Shown in pieces: positions 1-9,047 of a DNA stretch of 64,000 bases. The position numbers and the translations under genes were made by a program. Origin of the DNA: Schlesneria paludicola DSM 18645 (GTDB lineage: Bacteria; Planctomycetota; Planctomycetia; Planctomycetales; Planctomycetaceae); NCBI RefSeq assembly GCF_000255655.1, contig NZ_JH636435.1:3347443-3411442 (forward strand), in the 5' to 3' direction. Below the pieces are notes generated by a model that saw only the letters and a program-made list of their open reading frames with translations, had not been told where the DNA came from and did not search any database. The first letter of the stretch is position 1; each line of letters opens with the position of its first letter.

Positions 1-118
1 TCTTCTTCTGTGTCTCCGTGCCTCTGTGTCTCCCCTCCCACCCATGTGCATCCGAAGTACGCAAAACGTTTCAGTGGGCTCAGCGGGGGTTTGAGAAACA
101 CGGAGACACAGAGTTGAG
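1..118. repeat. Left copy of ~120-bp hairpin-forming repeat flanking a GxxExxY gene
   Basis: This segment is an inverted, diverged copy of the segment at 582-701. Both are built from stretches rich in CTGTGTCTC / GAGACACAG at their edges, so each can fold on itself. They share the 18-base core CCGAAGTACGCAAAACGT, which lies at 52-69 here and in reverse complement at 636-653. They also share the following AGTGGGC..CAGCGGGGGT block. The left edge may continue beyond the window. Together with the right copy it frames the gene at 186-569. Confidence 0.85.
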
Positions 119-185
119 AAAAGAACAAGAATTCCTTGGAATGTGTGGATTAGTATTACGTGCGCCACCAACCGGGGAAGCTCGA

Positions 186-569
186 ATGCAATCCTATGAA
201 TTGACGGGACTGATTATTTCCGCAGCGATCGAAGTGCATCGCGTTCTTGGTCCTGGATGCCTCGAACATGCGTATCAGAAATGCCTGGAGCATGAGCTAA
301 TGCTGCGCGAGATTCCCTTTACGGCTCAAAGAAAGCTGCCGCTGGTTTATAAAGGAATTAGAGTCCAAGCTGGTTACCGAATCGATGTCCTTGTGCAACA
401 ACAAGTCATTGTTGAGATCAAAGCCGTCGATCAACTCGCTCCTGTTCATACGGCACAGTTACTGACCTATTTACGATTGACAGAATGCCCATTGGGCCTG
501 CTCATGAATTTCAATGTCCCAGTCCTCAAAGATGGCATCCGCCGTGTCGTCAACGACAACAAAAACTAA
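186..569 (+). CDS. GxxExxY family protein (PD-(D/E)XK-like, function unknown)
   Basis: The 127-residue product has the family signature G24-x-x-E27-x-x-Y30 inside the segment [10 protein letters not shown], preceded by the usual [15 protein letters not shown] helix. Further on, D67 (YRID) and E77-x-K79 (VEIKA) form a PD-(D/E)XK-type arrangement. Family knowledge: GxxExxY proteins belong to a predicted nuclease-fold family with no established role. The start at 186 is preferred to an upstream in-frame ATG at 18 because GGGGAAG precedes it at good spacing, the family motif begins directly after it, and the upstream codons lie in the repeat. The gene stands alone between two inverted copies of a ~120-bp hairpin repeat, an arrangement suggestive of a small mobile or selfish unit. 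Family assignment is firm; nuclease activity is inferred. Confidence 0.88.
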   Translation: MQSYELTGLIISAAIEVHRVLGPGCLEHAYQKCLEHELMLREIPFTAQRKLPLVYKGIRVQAGYRIDVLVQQQVIVEIKAVDQLAPVHTAQLLTYLRLTECPLGLLMNFNVPVLKDGIRRVVNDNKN

Positions 570-581
570 CTGCCCGAATCT

Positions 582-701
582 TTCTCTGTGCCTCCGTGTC
601 TCTGTGTCTCCCATACCCCCGCTGGGCCCACTTGTACGTTTTGCGTACTTCGGGCGCACAAAGGTAGGGAGCGAGACACAGAGACACGGAGGCACAGAGA
701 A
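582..701. repeat. Right copy of hairpin repeat, with perfect 29-bp inverted arms
   Basis: Bases 582-610 and 673-701 are perfect reverse complements over 29 bases. The arms begin TTCTCTGTGCCTCCGTGTC. They enclose a 62-base centre that holds the 18-base core shared with the left copy. The whole segment is an inverted relative of 1-118. It ends only 14 bases before the start codon of the next gene, so it could influence that gene's transcription or translation. Confidence 0.92.
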
Positions 702-715
702 GACCTGAAAGGGAA

Positions 716-3700
716 ATGATGGCGTTTTTATTGCGATCGCTCGTACCGTTGCCGGTTTGGGTTTGTCTGTTGTGCCTGTGTTGCGGCAACGCGACCTGGT
801 CGTTCGCGCAAGAGACATCGCGTCCGGTGGATGCGTCGCCGTTTGTCGATGACGCGCAAGACGCGGCGCTTGATCGCGATGCGAAACAACTGGCCATGCG
901 GTTGCGGTCGGCGGGCCCCGATCAGCGTGCGGCATTGAAACAAGAGCTGAAGTCGCTGAACGAAAAACATTTCGACTATCGCCAACAGCGACGCAAACGC
1001 GAGTTGGACGAACTGACCGCAGGGGTCGAACGCTTGCGGAGCGCGTACCAGAAAAGACAGGACCAACGCGCCGACGTCTTGGCTCGCCGATTCTCCGATT
1101 TAACCGACCCAAATGCGAGTCTTGGCTGGGACGATGTCGCCGAGTCAACGAACAATCCGAAAACGGAAGCGAATGCCAAAGTCTCCAGCGTAAGCCCCGA
1201 TTCCACATCAACATTCAACGGCGTCACCTTGACCCAGTGGCTCAAGACATTGGAGCACGAACGAAATCGCCAAAAAGTAGCCGATGCCGTCATCGCGCTG
1301 AACCATCTCGTGGACCAAGCCGACCCGGATGAGCTTCTTTCGGCCCTCTTCAAGTTTATGACCACCCAGGTCGACGTCCCGTACGATCAGTACTCCGATA
1401 CGATCTATCGCGGGGCCATTTGTTTGCTCATTCAATTGCCGATCGAACATGTGACCGAAGCAATTCAATCCCGATGGAAGGATGACTACTCGCGTCCTGA
1501 ACCACGCAAGCTCATCTCACGGACTCTGGCAGACATCGCAACGAAAACGGACGAAGATGACAGCGGCGAATTTCTCGCTCGATTCCCTCTAGCCCGACGC
1601 CAAGTGCCGATCACGATTCAGAATCTTTCGACGAGGACGATGTTTCAACTGCAATCGAATAAGAAGATGTTACCTCTTCAAGCTGCAGTGAAGGCCTTGG
1701 CACCGAGTCTAATTCAGCTTCTCGTCAAAGCCGCCGAAAGAAATCCAGAATTACGTACCGCGGCCGTTGCCGATGGAAATCTCGTTCTTCGGATCAGCCG
1801 TCAATCACTGACCAGCTATCCAGAGTTTGTTCCGATCGTCGAAGCCGATCTCGACGATCCCAAATCAAATCATATTGCCGCGGCGCGACTTCTTGCAGAA
1901 GTTGGTTTAAAGACGCCGAAGGTAATTGAATTCGTCAATCTTCAGTTCGCATCGGTCGGCAAAAATTCAATGTCACTCGAGGACACTCTTCGGTATCTGG
2001 AACTTCTGGCCCCGCATGCGCCAGAAACTGTTGACGTGCTGATTGAAAGATTCCGAAAAGAGTGTGAGAAACTCGTAGGGATGATGAAGTCCCGAGATTC
2101 GAACGACATCAGTGGCATAGTTCAAAATCAGACGGATTGCTGTGGTCAATACATCTTGGCACTCGCGCGAATGGGAAAGCCCGCAGAACGAGTTATTCCT
2201 GAACTTCAAAAGATCGTGGAATCGACTCAAACAGAAGCCGGTGGCCCCATCAAGATCGATTCATCATGGCCATGGCCATACCACAGATTCTGGTTCGATC
2301 TTACTGGTGACACCAAATCTCCTTTCACACTTCAAGAACTGAGTGACGCCGCCATCAAAGTCATTCAAAATTCCACGGCAAAAGCGCCTCCCACCAAGGA
2401 TGTACGAGCCGCGATTCATGCCCCCATCACAGACATTTCCGCGACGCCAGCAACGACCAAAAATCGCAGCGAATTGGTGAAACGGCGAGAACAAGCCGAA
2501 GCCCAGTTGAAGCATCTTGAATCGCAGGGCAACACGGGAGAGACGTTCGAAGAGATGTACAAGCACGCCAAGGAACGCGTGCTCCTCCTGAAAGAGCTTG
2601 AGGCCCTCTCCGCGACCAATAACACTTCGAATGCAAAGCCCGCCGACTCAAACGAGGAACCGACCTACAAAGGAGTGGTCTTGTCGGAATGGATGCGGAC
2701 GCTGAAACATGAACGAGATCGCGCCAAGATTGCGGATGCCGTCATGGCGGCAAATTATCTTGTGGATCAGGCCGATCCCGACCAGATGATTCAGATCATC
2801 TTGAGCGTTCTGAAATCCGAGACGAAACGCGCCAATCAAGATTCCTTCACGCCGATGATTCGAGATGGTGCTCTGCTCGCGCTGATTCGTCTCCCGGCGC
2901 GACTCGTCGTGGACCAGTTGGTGGTCAACTTCAACGATTCATCCGTCCCTGCTGACCTGTCGCAATCCCTCGCGCTGAGCAACTTTCGAAATGCTTTTGG
3001 GCAACTGCTCAGACATCTCGCCGTCAAAAAACGAACTCCAATCGGATATCCATCACATCGGATCTACATCAACGATCCGGTTGCGAAGATTAATTTGACC
3101 TTCCCGGAATCGAAAGACTCAGAGAACGCACTTCGAGCGGAGATCCGTCGTCGCTCCCGTCATCTGATTCGAATCCTGAGTGATGTCGCTAGGATCGAGC
3201 CAAAGCTGAGAAGTTGGGCCATCACGACTGCTGACCCTATTCTGCGGATCAGTCAACAACCGATCACGACATACCCGGAACTCATTCCGATCGCGGAAGC
3301 GGTGGTGGAAGATCCGAAAATGTTTGGCCAATTGACGGCGGCGGAACTCTTGGCAGAAAGTGGCGTTCAGATCCCGAAAGTCATGACTTGCCTTCGCCAA
3401 GCCATCGAGCGTCAGCCGGACCAGCCTCACATGGGCAATTTGCTACCCGACAGCGTGATTAACGCGTTGATCCTCGCTGCAAACCATTCTCCAGATGCCG
3501 TGGAACTGCTGGTCGATCAACTTCGTTCAAATCCTCCGGAAGCACCACAGCAACGCAACATCCAATGCCTTTTCGCACTCGCAGCGATTCGAGCTCCCGC
3601 TCGACCGGCGATTCCTTTCCTGAAGGAAATGCGAAACTCCAAAGCTGCCGGGAATTTGAGCCCCTATCATCCTTACTTCGATCGAACAGAATTGCCGTTG

Positions 3701-5350
3701 CTGGCGACGGCCACCGCGATGGGAGGCAGCCCGCCCGAGCAGGCCGCCAGGACCGTTCGCGAAGTCGTGGATGCTGCGATCAAAGAGATCGAAACGGACA
3801 AGCCGAAACCAGCGGTTGAACCATTGCCTGAAGTAGATGCGAGCTCATCCAGCAGCACTGCAACGCCCAACGTCACCGGTGCAAAACTCGGGACCTTCGA
3901 ATCGAAACTGGAACCCACATTCGACGGCACACCTTATTCGGCCTGGCTCAAGATGCTGGAAACAGAGCGGAAGCCCGAAAAACTCGGCCAAGCCATTGAA
4001 GCCACGACCCGACTGACACCCGCAATCGATCAGGAGCGAATTGCCAAGGCGATTTTCACAGCAGCCAGTTACGTCGAACGAGAAACCGACCGTAGCAAGG
4101 TGTGGGAACCAGGCTTCAGCGGCTTACGGCGCCTGCCTGCTCCAATCGTCATGGCAGCATTCGTTGAGGCACTGGGCGATACTCGTGACCAATCGTCGAG
4201 TCGGCAGTTTCAAGGGATTTTTGCGGCATATCGCACGTCCAAAGAAATGGATACCGAGATCCAAAAGAATGCGACTACGGTGATCCAACTCCTTTTGGAA
4301 CGCGGTTCCAATCCTGAATCCGCCAGCGACGATCTCGCGCTGGCGGCACTCCAATTCATCAAACAATTCCATCTCGATCTCTCGCAGTTTCCCTTAGCGA
4401 AAGACATTGGACTCCATTGTGTCGAAAAGGGCGCCCGAGCGTACCAGCCATCGGAAAGCCGGAATTTCGGAGAGGAACTTCCGGGTTGGTGGCGCGTCAC
4501 CGATACGCTGATCGAATTGGCACCGGAAACGACCGGATTGCCTGAAGCCTTGATCAAATATGCCCAGAGTGCTCCCGAAGTGATGGAACGCATCGGTCGA
4601 TTAGGTGAGCATGCCCGCTCGCTGACTCCGCAACTCGTCGAACTCTTCGTGAAAGCCTGCGTTCCACCTGAAAGCCCAGGTCGCACCAGTTGGAAATTTC
4701 CTTCGGCAGAATGCCTTCAAATCGTCAAAGTACTGGGGCAGATCGGTGCTGATGGAGACGGTTATCGGCTGTTAAAAGAGTGCCACATGCTTCAGACGCC
4801 AAGCATGATGAAGACCGGACTCTTTTCTGAGAGCGAGAAGCTATTTTTCCAAACAGTGGATGAGGCGTTGTCCAAGTTGACACCACCTTCGAACAGTGGC
4901 GATCAAATCCCGATTCTCAGTGACGAAATCAGGCTTTCTGGTGTGTGGTTATGGACGAGAGATCCAAGTGTCACAATCAAATTGACATTTCCAAGCTCCA
5001 GCGCAACACGAGAGCTCATGATGGTTCGACGCATGAAAGACGGAACGATTGAATTAGTTCCAGACGGGCTCAAGGAGATCGGATTCTCCGATGTAAAGGT
5101 CCCTGCATCCATCCGCATTCTTTCCGAAAATCCAAAATCACTAGTCCCGGTGGAAAGAAGGAATGACCAGAAGAAGTGTCACTATGAACTGACGGAGAAG
5201 TCTTTGCGGCTCCTGGTTGTTTCGAACGAGGTCGACACGCCTCTACCCGACAAGTTCCCTTCACCCGACAAGCCTCTGCCGAAAGGTGTCTCGATTTGGG
5301 AATTCCAACGGGATCCACCAGTGCCGACGGCGACCGCACCTGACCGCTGA
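716..5350 (+). CDS. Very large secreted helical-repeat protein (three long internal repeats)
   Basis: This 1544-residue protein starts with a signal peptide: a basic MMAFLLR start, a hydrophobic core and a small-residue region before SFAQE at about residue 32. A charged coiled-coil-like stretch follows at about 60-120. Three long repeats begin near residues 167, 651 and 1069. Each opens with an aromatic-x-G segment and W-(L/M)-x-x-L, then a charged helix and a residue run such as ADAVIALNHLVDQADPDEL. The helical, HEAT-like body of each repeat spans about 400-480 residues. Around 1400 the protein changes to a beta-rich C-terminal tail with many prolines. ATG codons occur at 716 and 719; AAAGGGAA lies just upstream and either could be used. 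I do not recognise a specific function. An extracellular or periplasmic scaffold is a guess from the architecture. It stands alone, directly after the hairpin repeat. Confidence 0.85.
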   Translation: MMAFLLRSLVPLPVWVCLLCLCCGNATWSFAQETSRPVDASPFVDDAQDAALDRDAKQLAMRLRSAGPDQRAALKQELKSLNEKHFDYRQQRRKRELDELTAGVERLRSAYQKRQDQRADVLARRFSDLTDPNASLGWDDVAESTNNPKTEANAKVSSVSPDSTSTFNGVTLTQWLKTLEHERNRQKVADAVIALNHLVDQADPDELLSALFKFMTTQVDVPYDQYSDTIYRGAICLLIQLPIEHVTEAIQSRWKDDYSRPEPRKLISRTLADIATKTDEDDSGEFLARFPLARRQVPITIQNLSTRTMFQLQSNKKMLPLQAAVKALAPSLIQLLVKAAERNPELRTAAVADGNLVLRISRQSLTSYPEFVPIVEADLDDPKSNHIAAARLLAEVGLKTPKVIEFVNLQFASVGKNSMSLEDTLRYLELLAPHAPETVDVLIERFRKECEKLVGMMKSRDSNDISGIVQNQTDCCGQYILALARMGKPAERVIPELQKIVESTQTEAGGPIKIDSSWPWPYHRFWFDLTGDTKSPFTLQELSDAAIKVIQNSTAKAPPTKDVRAAIHAPITDISATPATTKNRSELVKRREQAEAQLKHLESQGNTGETFEEMYKHAKERVLLLKELEALSATNNTSNAKPADSNEEPTYKGVVLSEWMRTLKHERDRAKIADAVMAANYLVDQADPDQMIQIILSVLKSETKRANQDSFTPMIRDGALLALIRLPARLVVDQLVVNFNDSSVPADLSQSLALSNFRNAFGQLLRHLAVKKRTPIGYPSHRIYINDPVAKINLTFPESKDSENALRAEIRRRSRHLIRILSDVARIEPKLRSWAITTADPILRISQQPITTYPELIPIAEAVVEDPKMFGQLTAAELLAESGVQIPKVMTCLRQAIERQPDQPHMGNLLPDSVINALILAANHSPDAVELLVDQLRSNPPEAPQQRNIQCLFALAAIRAPARPAIPFLKEMRNSKAAGNLSPYHPYFDRTELPLLATATAMGGSPPEQAARTVREVVDAAIKEIETDKPKPAVEPLPEVDASSSSSTATPNVTGAKLGTFESKLEPTFDGTPYSAWLKMLETERKPEKLGQAIEATTRLTPAIDQERIAKAIFTAASYVERETDRSKVWEPGFSGLRRLPAPIVMAAFVEALGDTRDQSSSRQFQGIFAAYRTSKEMDTEIQKNATTVIQLLLERGSNPESASDDLALAALQFIKQFHLDLSQFPLAKDIGLHCVEKGARAYQPSESRNFGEELPGWWRVTDTLIELAPETTGLPEALIKYAQSAPEVMERIGRLGEHARSLTPQLVELFVKACVPPESPGRTSWKFPSAECLQIVKVLGQIGADGDGYRLLKECHMLQTPSMMKTGLFSESEKLFFQTVDEALSKLTPPSNSGDQIPILSDEIRLSGVWLWTRDPSVTIKLTFPSSSATRELMMVRRMKDGTIELVPDGLKEIGFSDVKVPASIRILSENPKSLVPVERRNDQKKCHYELTEKSLRLLVVSNEVDTPLPDKFPSPDKPLPKGVSIWEFQRDPPVPTATAPDR

Positions 5351-5714
5351 TTGCTCGTTCGGCGAGGTATCAACAGTTTATCGCACCTCAGACACCTTTC
5401 TTCGTTCCTCGTTGCCAAGCTCCCGCTTGGCAACGCTTCCTAGACACCAGAAATGTCGATGTCGGTCCCGAGGCCACAACAGGGCCTTCCCCATCGAATT
5501 CAATCAACACACACGGACAATTCGCCATTTCAGATCAGAAGGAGGCCCCGCCGCCAACTGGATTGCATCAACGACTCTTGATACAAAAACGGGAATCTCT
5601 CGACCTGTTTTCGCACCACAGCATCGACGTCCAAGGCACCATTCGGTACCGATCTGAGAGATTCGATTTGCATCACGAACTGTCGTCAGTAAACAGCCCA
5701 CTCTGGAGATGAAC
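5351..5714. other. Intergenic stretch with one palindromic repeat
   Basis: No credible coding region is seen. The only structured element is the 26-bp palindrome at 5410-5435, which belongs to a family found elsewhere in this window. The last ~15 bases carry the GGAG ribosome binding site of the downstream oxidoreductase gene. Confidence 0.6.
5410..5435. repeat. 26-bp palindromic repeat, copy 1
   Basis: The stem CGTTGCCAAGC and its exact complement are separated by the loop TCCC. TTCCT-like sequence flanks it on both sides. Matching copies lie at 7042-7067 and 7143-7168, with diverged ones near 33733 and 33919. It may act as a transcript-end hairpin, but no T-run follows. Confidence 0.85.
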
Positions 5715-7004
5715 ATGTCGCAGGCAACTCGTCGTGAATTTCTGGCCAGTGCCACTGTGGCTGGGGCCGCCATGGCATTGGGGTCTCGATCCGCCAAGGC
5801 GGGGCCGAATGAACGAGTCAACCTGTGCGTGATTGGCGTTCGCGGACGGGGCAGTTCTGTGGGAAAAGGGTTTGCCGGACTTCCCGAAGCACAGGTGACT
5901 CACGTCTGTGACGTGAATGAACTGCTGCTCGACGGTTACGCCAAGCAGATTGCCGAAGTTCAAAAGACCACTCCCAAGACAGTGCAGGACCTGCGGCGAG
6001 TTCTGGATGACAAAAGCGTCGACGCGATCGTCGTCACGACGCCAGACCACTGGCACGCTCTGGCCACGATCTGGGGATGCCAGGCCGGAAAACATGTGTA
6101 TGTCGAGAAACCGATTTCGAACAATATTTTCGAAGGTCGGCAAATGGTGGCCGCGGCGCGCAAGCACAATCGCGTGGTCCAGGTCGGCACGCAAAGCCGC
6201 AGTGCCCCACACTATGGTGAAATGATCAAGATCCTGCGATCGGGTCGTTTGGGACATGTCCATATGGCGAAGGCCTGGAACAGCCAGTTGCGACGGCGCG
6301 TTCCTGCCGTTCCCGACAGCGCAGTTCCCGCGGGGCTCGACTGGAACATCTGGCAAGGTCCCGCCCCGGAACACGCCTTCAACGCCAACCGCTTCAGCTA
6401 CGGGTGGCGATGGCTGTGGGACTATGGCACGGGCGACATGGGCAATGATGGCGTCCACGATCTGGATATCGCCCGCTGGGGTCTGGATGTCGATTTTCCC
6501 ACCGAGATTCAATGCACCGGTGACAAACTGGCCTTCGCCGGTGATTCACAAGAGACACCCGATACCCAGTTCGTCACGTTCCGTTTCCCTCAGAAGGAAG
6601 CAGTGCTCGTCTATGAACAACGGCTGTGGTCACCCTACTTCCAGGAGGGATACGAAAACGGCGTCGCATTCTACGGCACCGAAGGCTACCTGCTGGCAGG
6701 ACGCGCCGGTTGGAAACTGGTCGAGAAGCGAAACAAAGTCGTCGAGGAAAAATCCGCCCAGTTCTCTGACATTCCGCACTTCAAAAATTTCTTGAACGGC
6801 ATTCGGTCGGGCGAGGCGCTGAACTGCGACATCGAAGAAGGATATCGGTCCACTCTGCTCGCCCATCTGGGCAATCTGGCCTACCGAGTTGGCAGACCAC
6901 TGAAGTTCGACGCCAAGACACAATCGATCGTCGGCGACGATGAGGCGAATGCACTCACTAAGCGTCTGGGACGGAAAGAATTTTTGATCCCGGAAGTAAT
7001 TTGA
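5715..7004 (+). CDS. Tat-exported Gfo/Idh/MocA family oxidoreductase
   Basis: The 429-residue product begins MSQATRREFLASATVAGAA, a twin-arginine signal (RREFLA) ending near AKA at about residue 29. A Rossmann-type NAD(P)-binding segment follows (NLCVIGVRGRGSSVGKG). VVTTPDHWHALATIWG and KHVYVEKPIS come next, the latter the conserved EKP motif of the family with the usual catalytic lysine. The C-terminal half is the alpha/beta oxidoreductase domain. Family knowledge: these enzymes oxidise, reduce or hydrolyse sugars and related polyols using NAD(P), and planctomycetes carry many exported ones; the substrate cannot be named. The start at 5715 is preferred over ATG 5709 because GGAG at 5705-5708 would touch 5709 but sits 6 bases before 5715. 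Monocistronic in appearance. Confidence 0.92.
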   Translation: MSQATRREFLASATVAGAAMALGSRSAKAGPNERVNLCVIGVRGRGSSVGKGFAGLPEAQVTHVCDVNELLLDGYAKQIAEVQKTTPKTVQDLRRVLDDKSVDAIVVTTPDHWHALATIWGCQAGKHVYVEKPISNNIFEGRQMVAAARKHNRVVQVGTQSRSAPHYGEMIKILRSGRLGHVHMAKAWNSQLRRRVPAVPDSAVPAGLDWNIWQGPAPEHAFNANRFSYGWRWLWDYGTGDMGNDGVHDLDIARWGLDVDFPTEIQCTGDKLAFAGDSQETPDTQFVTFRFPQKEAVLVYEQRLWSPYFQEGYENGVAFYGTEGYLLAGRAGWKLVEKRNKVVEEKSAQFSDIPHFKNFLNGIRSGEALNCDIEEGYRSTLLAHLGNLAYRVGRPLKFDAKTQSIVGDDEANALTKRLGRKEFLIPEVI

Positions 7005-7041
7005 CGAGCGATCAAGACTTTTCGTCATTCCTCGCTTTTTT

Positions 7042-7067
7042 CGTTGCCAAGCTCCCGCTTGGCAACG
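7042..7067. repeat. 26-bp palindromic repeat, copy 2
   Basis: Identical in stem and loop to the copy at 5410-5435 (CGTTGCCAAGC, loop TCCC). It sits 37 bases after the oxidoreductase stop codon, between convergent genes. Confidence 0.85.
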
Positions 7068-7142
7068 CTTCCTACGTATCGGAAGTGTTCACGAGGGTCG
7101 CTGGTCCAATTCCTGCTCGAAGGAAAACAAAATCGCAGGAGG

Positions 7143-7168
7143 CGTTACCAAGCAGGAGCTTGGTAACG
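7143..7168. repeat. 26-bp palindromic repeat, copy 3 (opposite orientation)
   Basis: The stem is CGTTACCAAGC with its exact complement and loop AGGA. It is the reverse-orientation version of the copies at 5410 and 7042. One base change in each arm (G to A paired with C to T) keeps the pairing intact, as expected for a structure under selection. Confidence 0.82.
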
Positions 7169-7251
7169 AGGAAGACAAGCAAGACGAGGAAAACGAAGAA
7201 CTCGTAACGAGAAACAACTCATGAAGCCTGCGCCTGGCATTCACACTCGAA

Positions 7252-8025
7252 CTACTTCGAGGAATGCAGTTGCTTGACGACGCCGTCCAAGAAGCTTGCG
7301 AGCTTCTCACCGGCGGTCATCGCGTGTTCACGAAGTCGCCACATGTCTTTGTAACTATCAAAGCGATTCCAGAGAGCGCCAACGACAGCGCCAATCCGAA
7401 CGGCGCCTGTTTCACCGACCAGGCTTTGCACTTCGACCGGAAGATCCGCCGACAAGTCATCACTGACGGCCCGGACGGCGATGAACCGCGTCTTGCGATC
7501 ACGGCAAACGGTCGCGACGGCGTGTGTTTCCATATCAACGGCGATCGCGCCGGTTTGTTCGGCGAGCGCCTTCTTCTCGGCGATCGAACGCACCATGTGA
7601 TCGACCGTCAAAGTTCGGCCCACATACAGACCTCGTTTTTCGTCCGAGGTCATTCCGATATCGACGATCCGTTCGTCACCGGTCGGGGTTGTAATCTGAT
7701 TGGCAACGACGATCTGACCGATCTGCATGCCCGAAACGAGAGCACCGCAAAATCCGGTCGAGACAATCCAGCGTGGCGCATGGGCGTCCAGTAGTGCTTC
7801 TGTCGCACGCGCGGCTCGCTCGGCCCCCATTCCTGATTCCACGATTGCTACACGGATCTGACCATAAAAACCGCCGCGAAACGTGAACTTTCCGCCCGTG
7901 TACGTTTTGACTTTGGCGCAGCGACTGATGAAATCGCTGAGCTCCATCGGCAATGCGCAAACCAGACCAATGTCGGCCTTCACGGCATTGGACTCGGCAG
8001 CAGAAGGGGACGCTTGTTCAGTCAA
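7252..8025 (-). CDS. MTA/SAH nucleosidase-like phosphorylase-superfamily enzyme
   Basis: The 257-residue product matches the PNP/UDP phosphorylase superfamily. It opens with DIGLVCALPMEL, then VESGMGAERAARATEALL and WIVSTGFCGALVSGMQIGQ (nucleoside pocket). AVDMETHAVATVC carries the Glu that contacts ribose, and RAVSDDLSADLP carries the catalytic Asp of MTA/SAH nucleosidases. Known role of close families: cleavage of 5'-methylthioadenosine and S-adenosylhomocysteine. A purine or hopanoid-linked nucleoside phosphorylase is the main alternative. The start is TTG at 8025 with AAGG upstream; no ATG occurs before the first beta strand. mtnA, which acts in the MTA-derived branch, lies 11 kb away on the same strand. 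The gene converges with the oxidoreductase gene to its left. Confidence 0.8.
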   Translation of the reverse strand: MTEQASPSAAESNAVKADIGLVCALPMELSDFISRCAKVKTYTGGKFTFRGGFYGQIRVAIVESGMGAERAARATEALLDAHAPRWIVSTGFCGALVSGMQIGQIVVANQITTPTGDERIVDIGMTSDEKRGLYVGRTLTVDHMVRSIAEKKALAEQTGAIAVDMETHAVATVCRDRKTRFIAVRAVSDDLSADLPVEVQSLVGETGAVRIGAVVGALWNRFDSYKDMWRLREHAMTAGEKLASFLDGVVKQLHSSK

Positions 8026-8316
8026 GACACAACCTTATGGAGTTGCAAGTTCGTTCAATCAGTCACGTCACGTCGCCGCCGACAATGTTTCGCTCATTAC
8101 ACCAGTCGCCGATATCGACCCTTTAAGCACGGGCGAATCCAACTTCGGCAAGAACTGCCGGAAGTCGAGTTTTTGCTCCTGTCAGCATATGACCGGATGT
8201 CGAAACCACTAGTGAAGGGACTTCCGTCGTATTGCTCGAGCGGCATTCGCGTCACACCGAAAGACGGGTCCCAATTTCAATTCTGTGGAACGCAGACCTC
8301 TAACGAAAGGAAGTCT

Positions 8317-8502
8317 ATGCGAAAACTGTTGATTCTGGCGAGTTTGGCAGCGATTGCCATAACCGGAATCGAAGTTCAAGCCTCACAACGACGACCTCGT
8401 CCCCAAGTTTCTGTCCCACAAGGACAGGGACCAGTGAATCGTCTCATCGAACTTGAACGTCGGAAGAACGCTGCCTTGCGCCAGATGTTTTTCGGTCGTT
8501 AA
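8317..8502 (+). CDS. Small secreted basic peptide, unknown function
   Basis: This is a 61-residue product with a clear signal peptide (MRKLLILASLAAIAITGIEVQA, cleavage probably after QAS), followed by a basic, proline-rich segment QRRPRPQVSVPQGQGP. It ends in a short amphipathic helix, RLIELERRKNAALRQMFFGR. GAAAGGAAG lies at good spacing before the ATG, which supports this start over the longer in-frame ORF beginning near 8014. No family is recognised. Confidence 0.6.
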   Translation: MRKLLILASLAAIAITGIEVQASQRRPRPQVSVPQGQGPVNRLIELERRKNAALRQMFFGR

Positions 8503-9047
8503 GACCACTCCGCGGGCCAAATAGAAAATCCGTCGCTCGACCTAAATGCGAACAAGCGAAAGCCCTGACGTTTCGCGATTCATTCACAGACCTTGCCTGG
8601 AATGAAGCGATCCAACAAGTTGGACCTGCGCAATTCGCACCATCGACGGATGACCAGCCCAAAGAATGACCGCATGCAATCGTACGTATCGATTTCGGTG
8701 CTGATCCGGAAAGCGCCGAAATTTCTTGCGAACCGTTGTGCGCGCGATTTCCAACAATCTGAAACGCAGCGATGCCGCGCGTTTTGACGGCGCGGCATCG
8801 CTGTTTGCACTTCACTTTAGTCTTCCGCAAGGAAGTGACACTCACGCCGAGTGCGGCAGCGACCAATTCCACAGCGCCCGGGGAAACGCGGTCAGACTTG
8901 GTTTGTGCTTGCTCTGAACGAATTCACATCGCCTTGGTCGGAAGACCAGGTGATGGGACGTCACACGTTTTGCGGCTTGGTCCTACGGGTGTCCGAAGAT
9001 GGGCACCCGGGGCCCAAGTCACGCGCGGAAGTGAGCAACGGTCTATC
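8503..9047. other. Intergenic stretch, no convincing gene; one strong hairpin
   Basis: The longest open frames here are low-complexity or Cys/Arg-rich shadows without a good start. The only clear element is the perfect 12-bp stem at 8769-8801. A weaker GGGTG/CACCC hairpin occurs near 8988-9010. Confidence 0.5.
8769..8801. terminator. Strong hairpin, possible terminator after the small secreted gene
   Basis: The arm GCGATGCCGCGC (8769-8780) pairs perfectly with 8790-8801 around a 9-base loop (GTTTTGACG). The trailing sequence TGTTTGC is only weakly T-rich. It could end transcripts from the left, or leftward readthrough from the BMC gene. Confidence 0.5.

Noticed and set aside
18-185. Longer N-terminus for the GxxExxY protein
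   Set aside because: The extension is translated repeat sequence; conserved residues and the ribosome binding site fit the start at 186.
8444-8872. Leftward 142-residue frame in the gap before the BMC gene
   Set aside because: Cys/Arg/Ser-rich composition, overlaps the end of the small secreted gene and the strong hairpin, and has no plausible start site.
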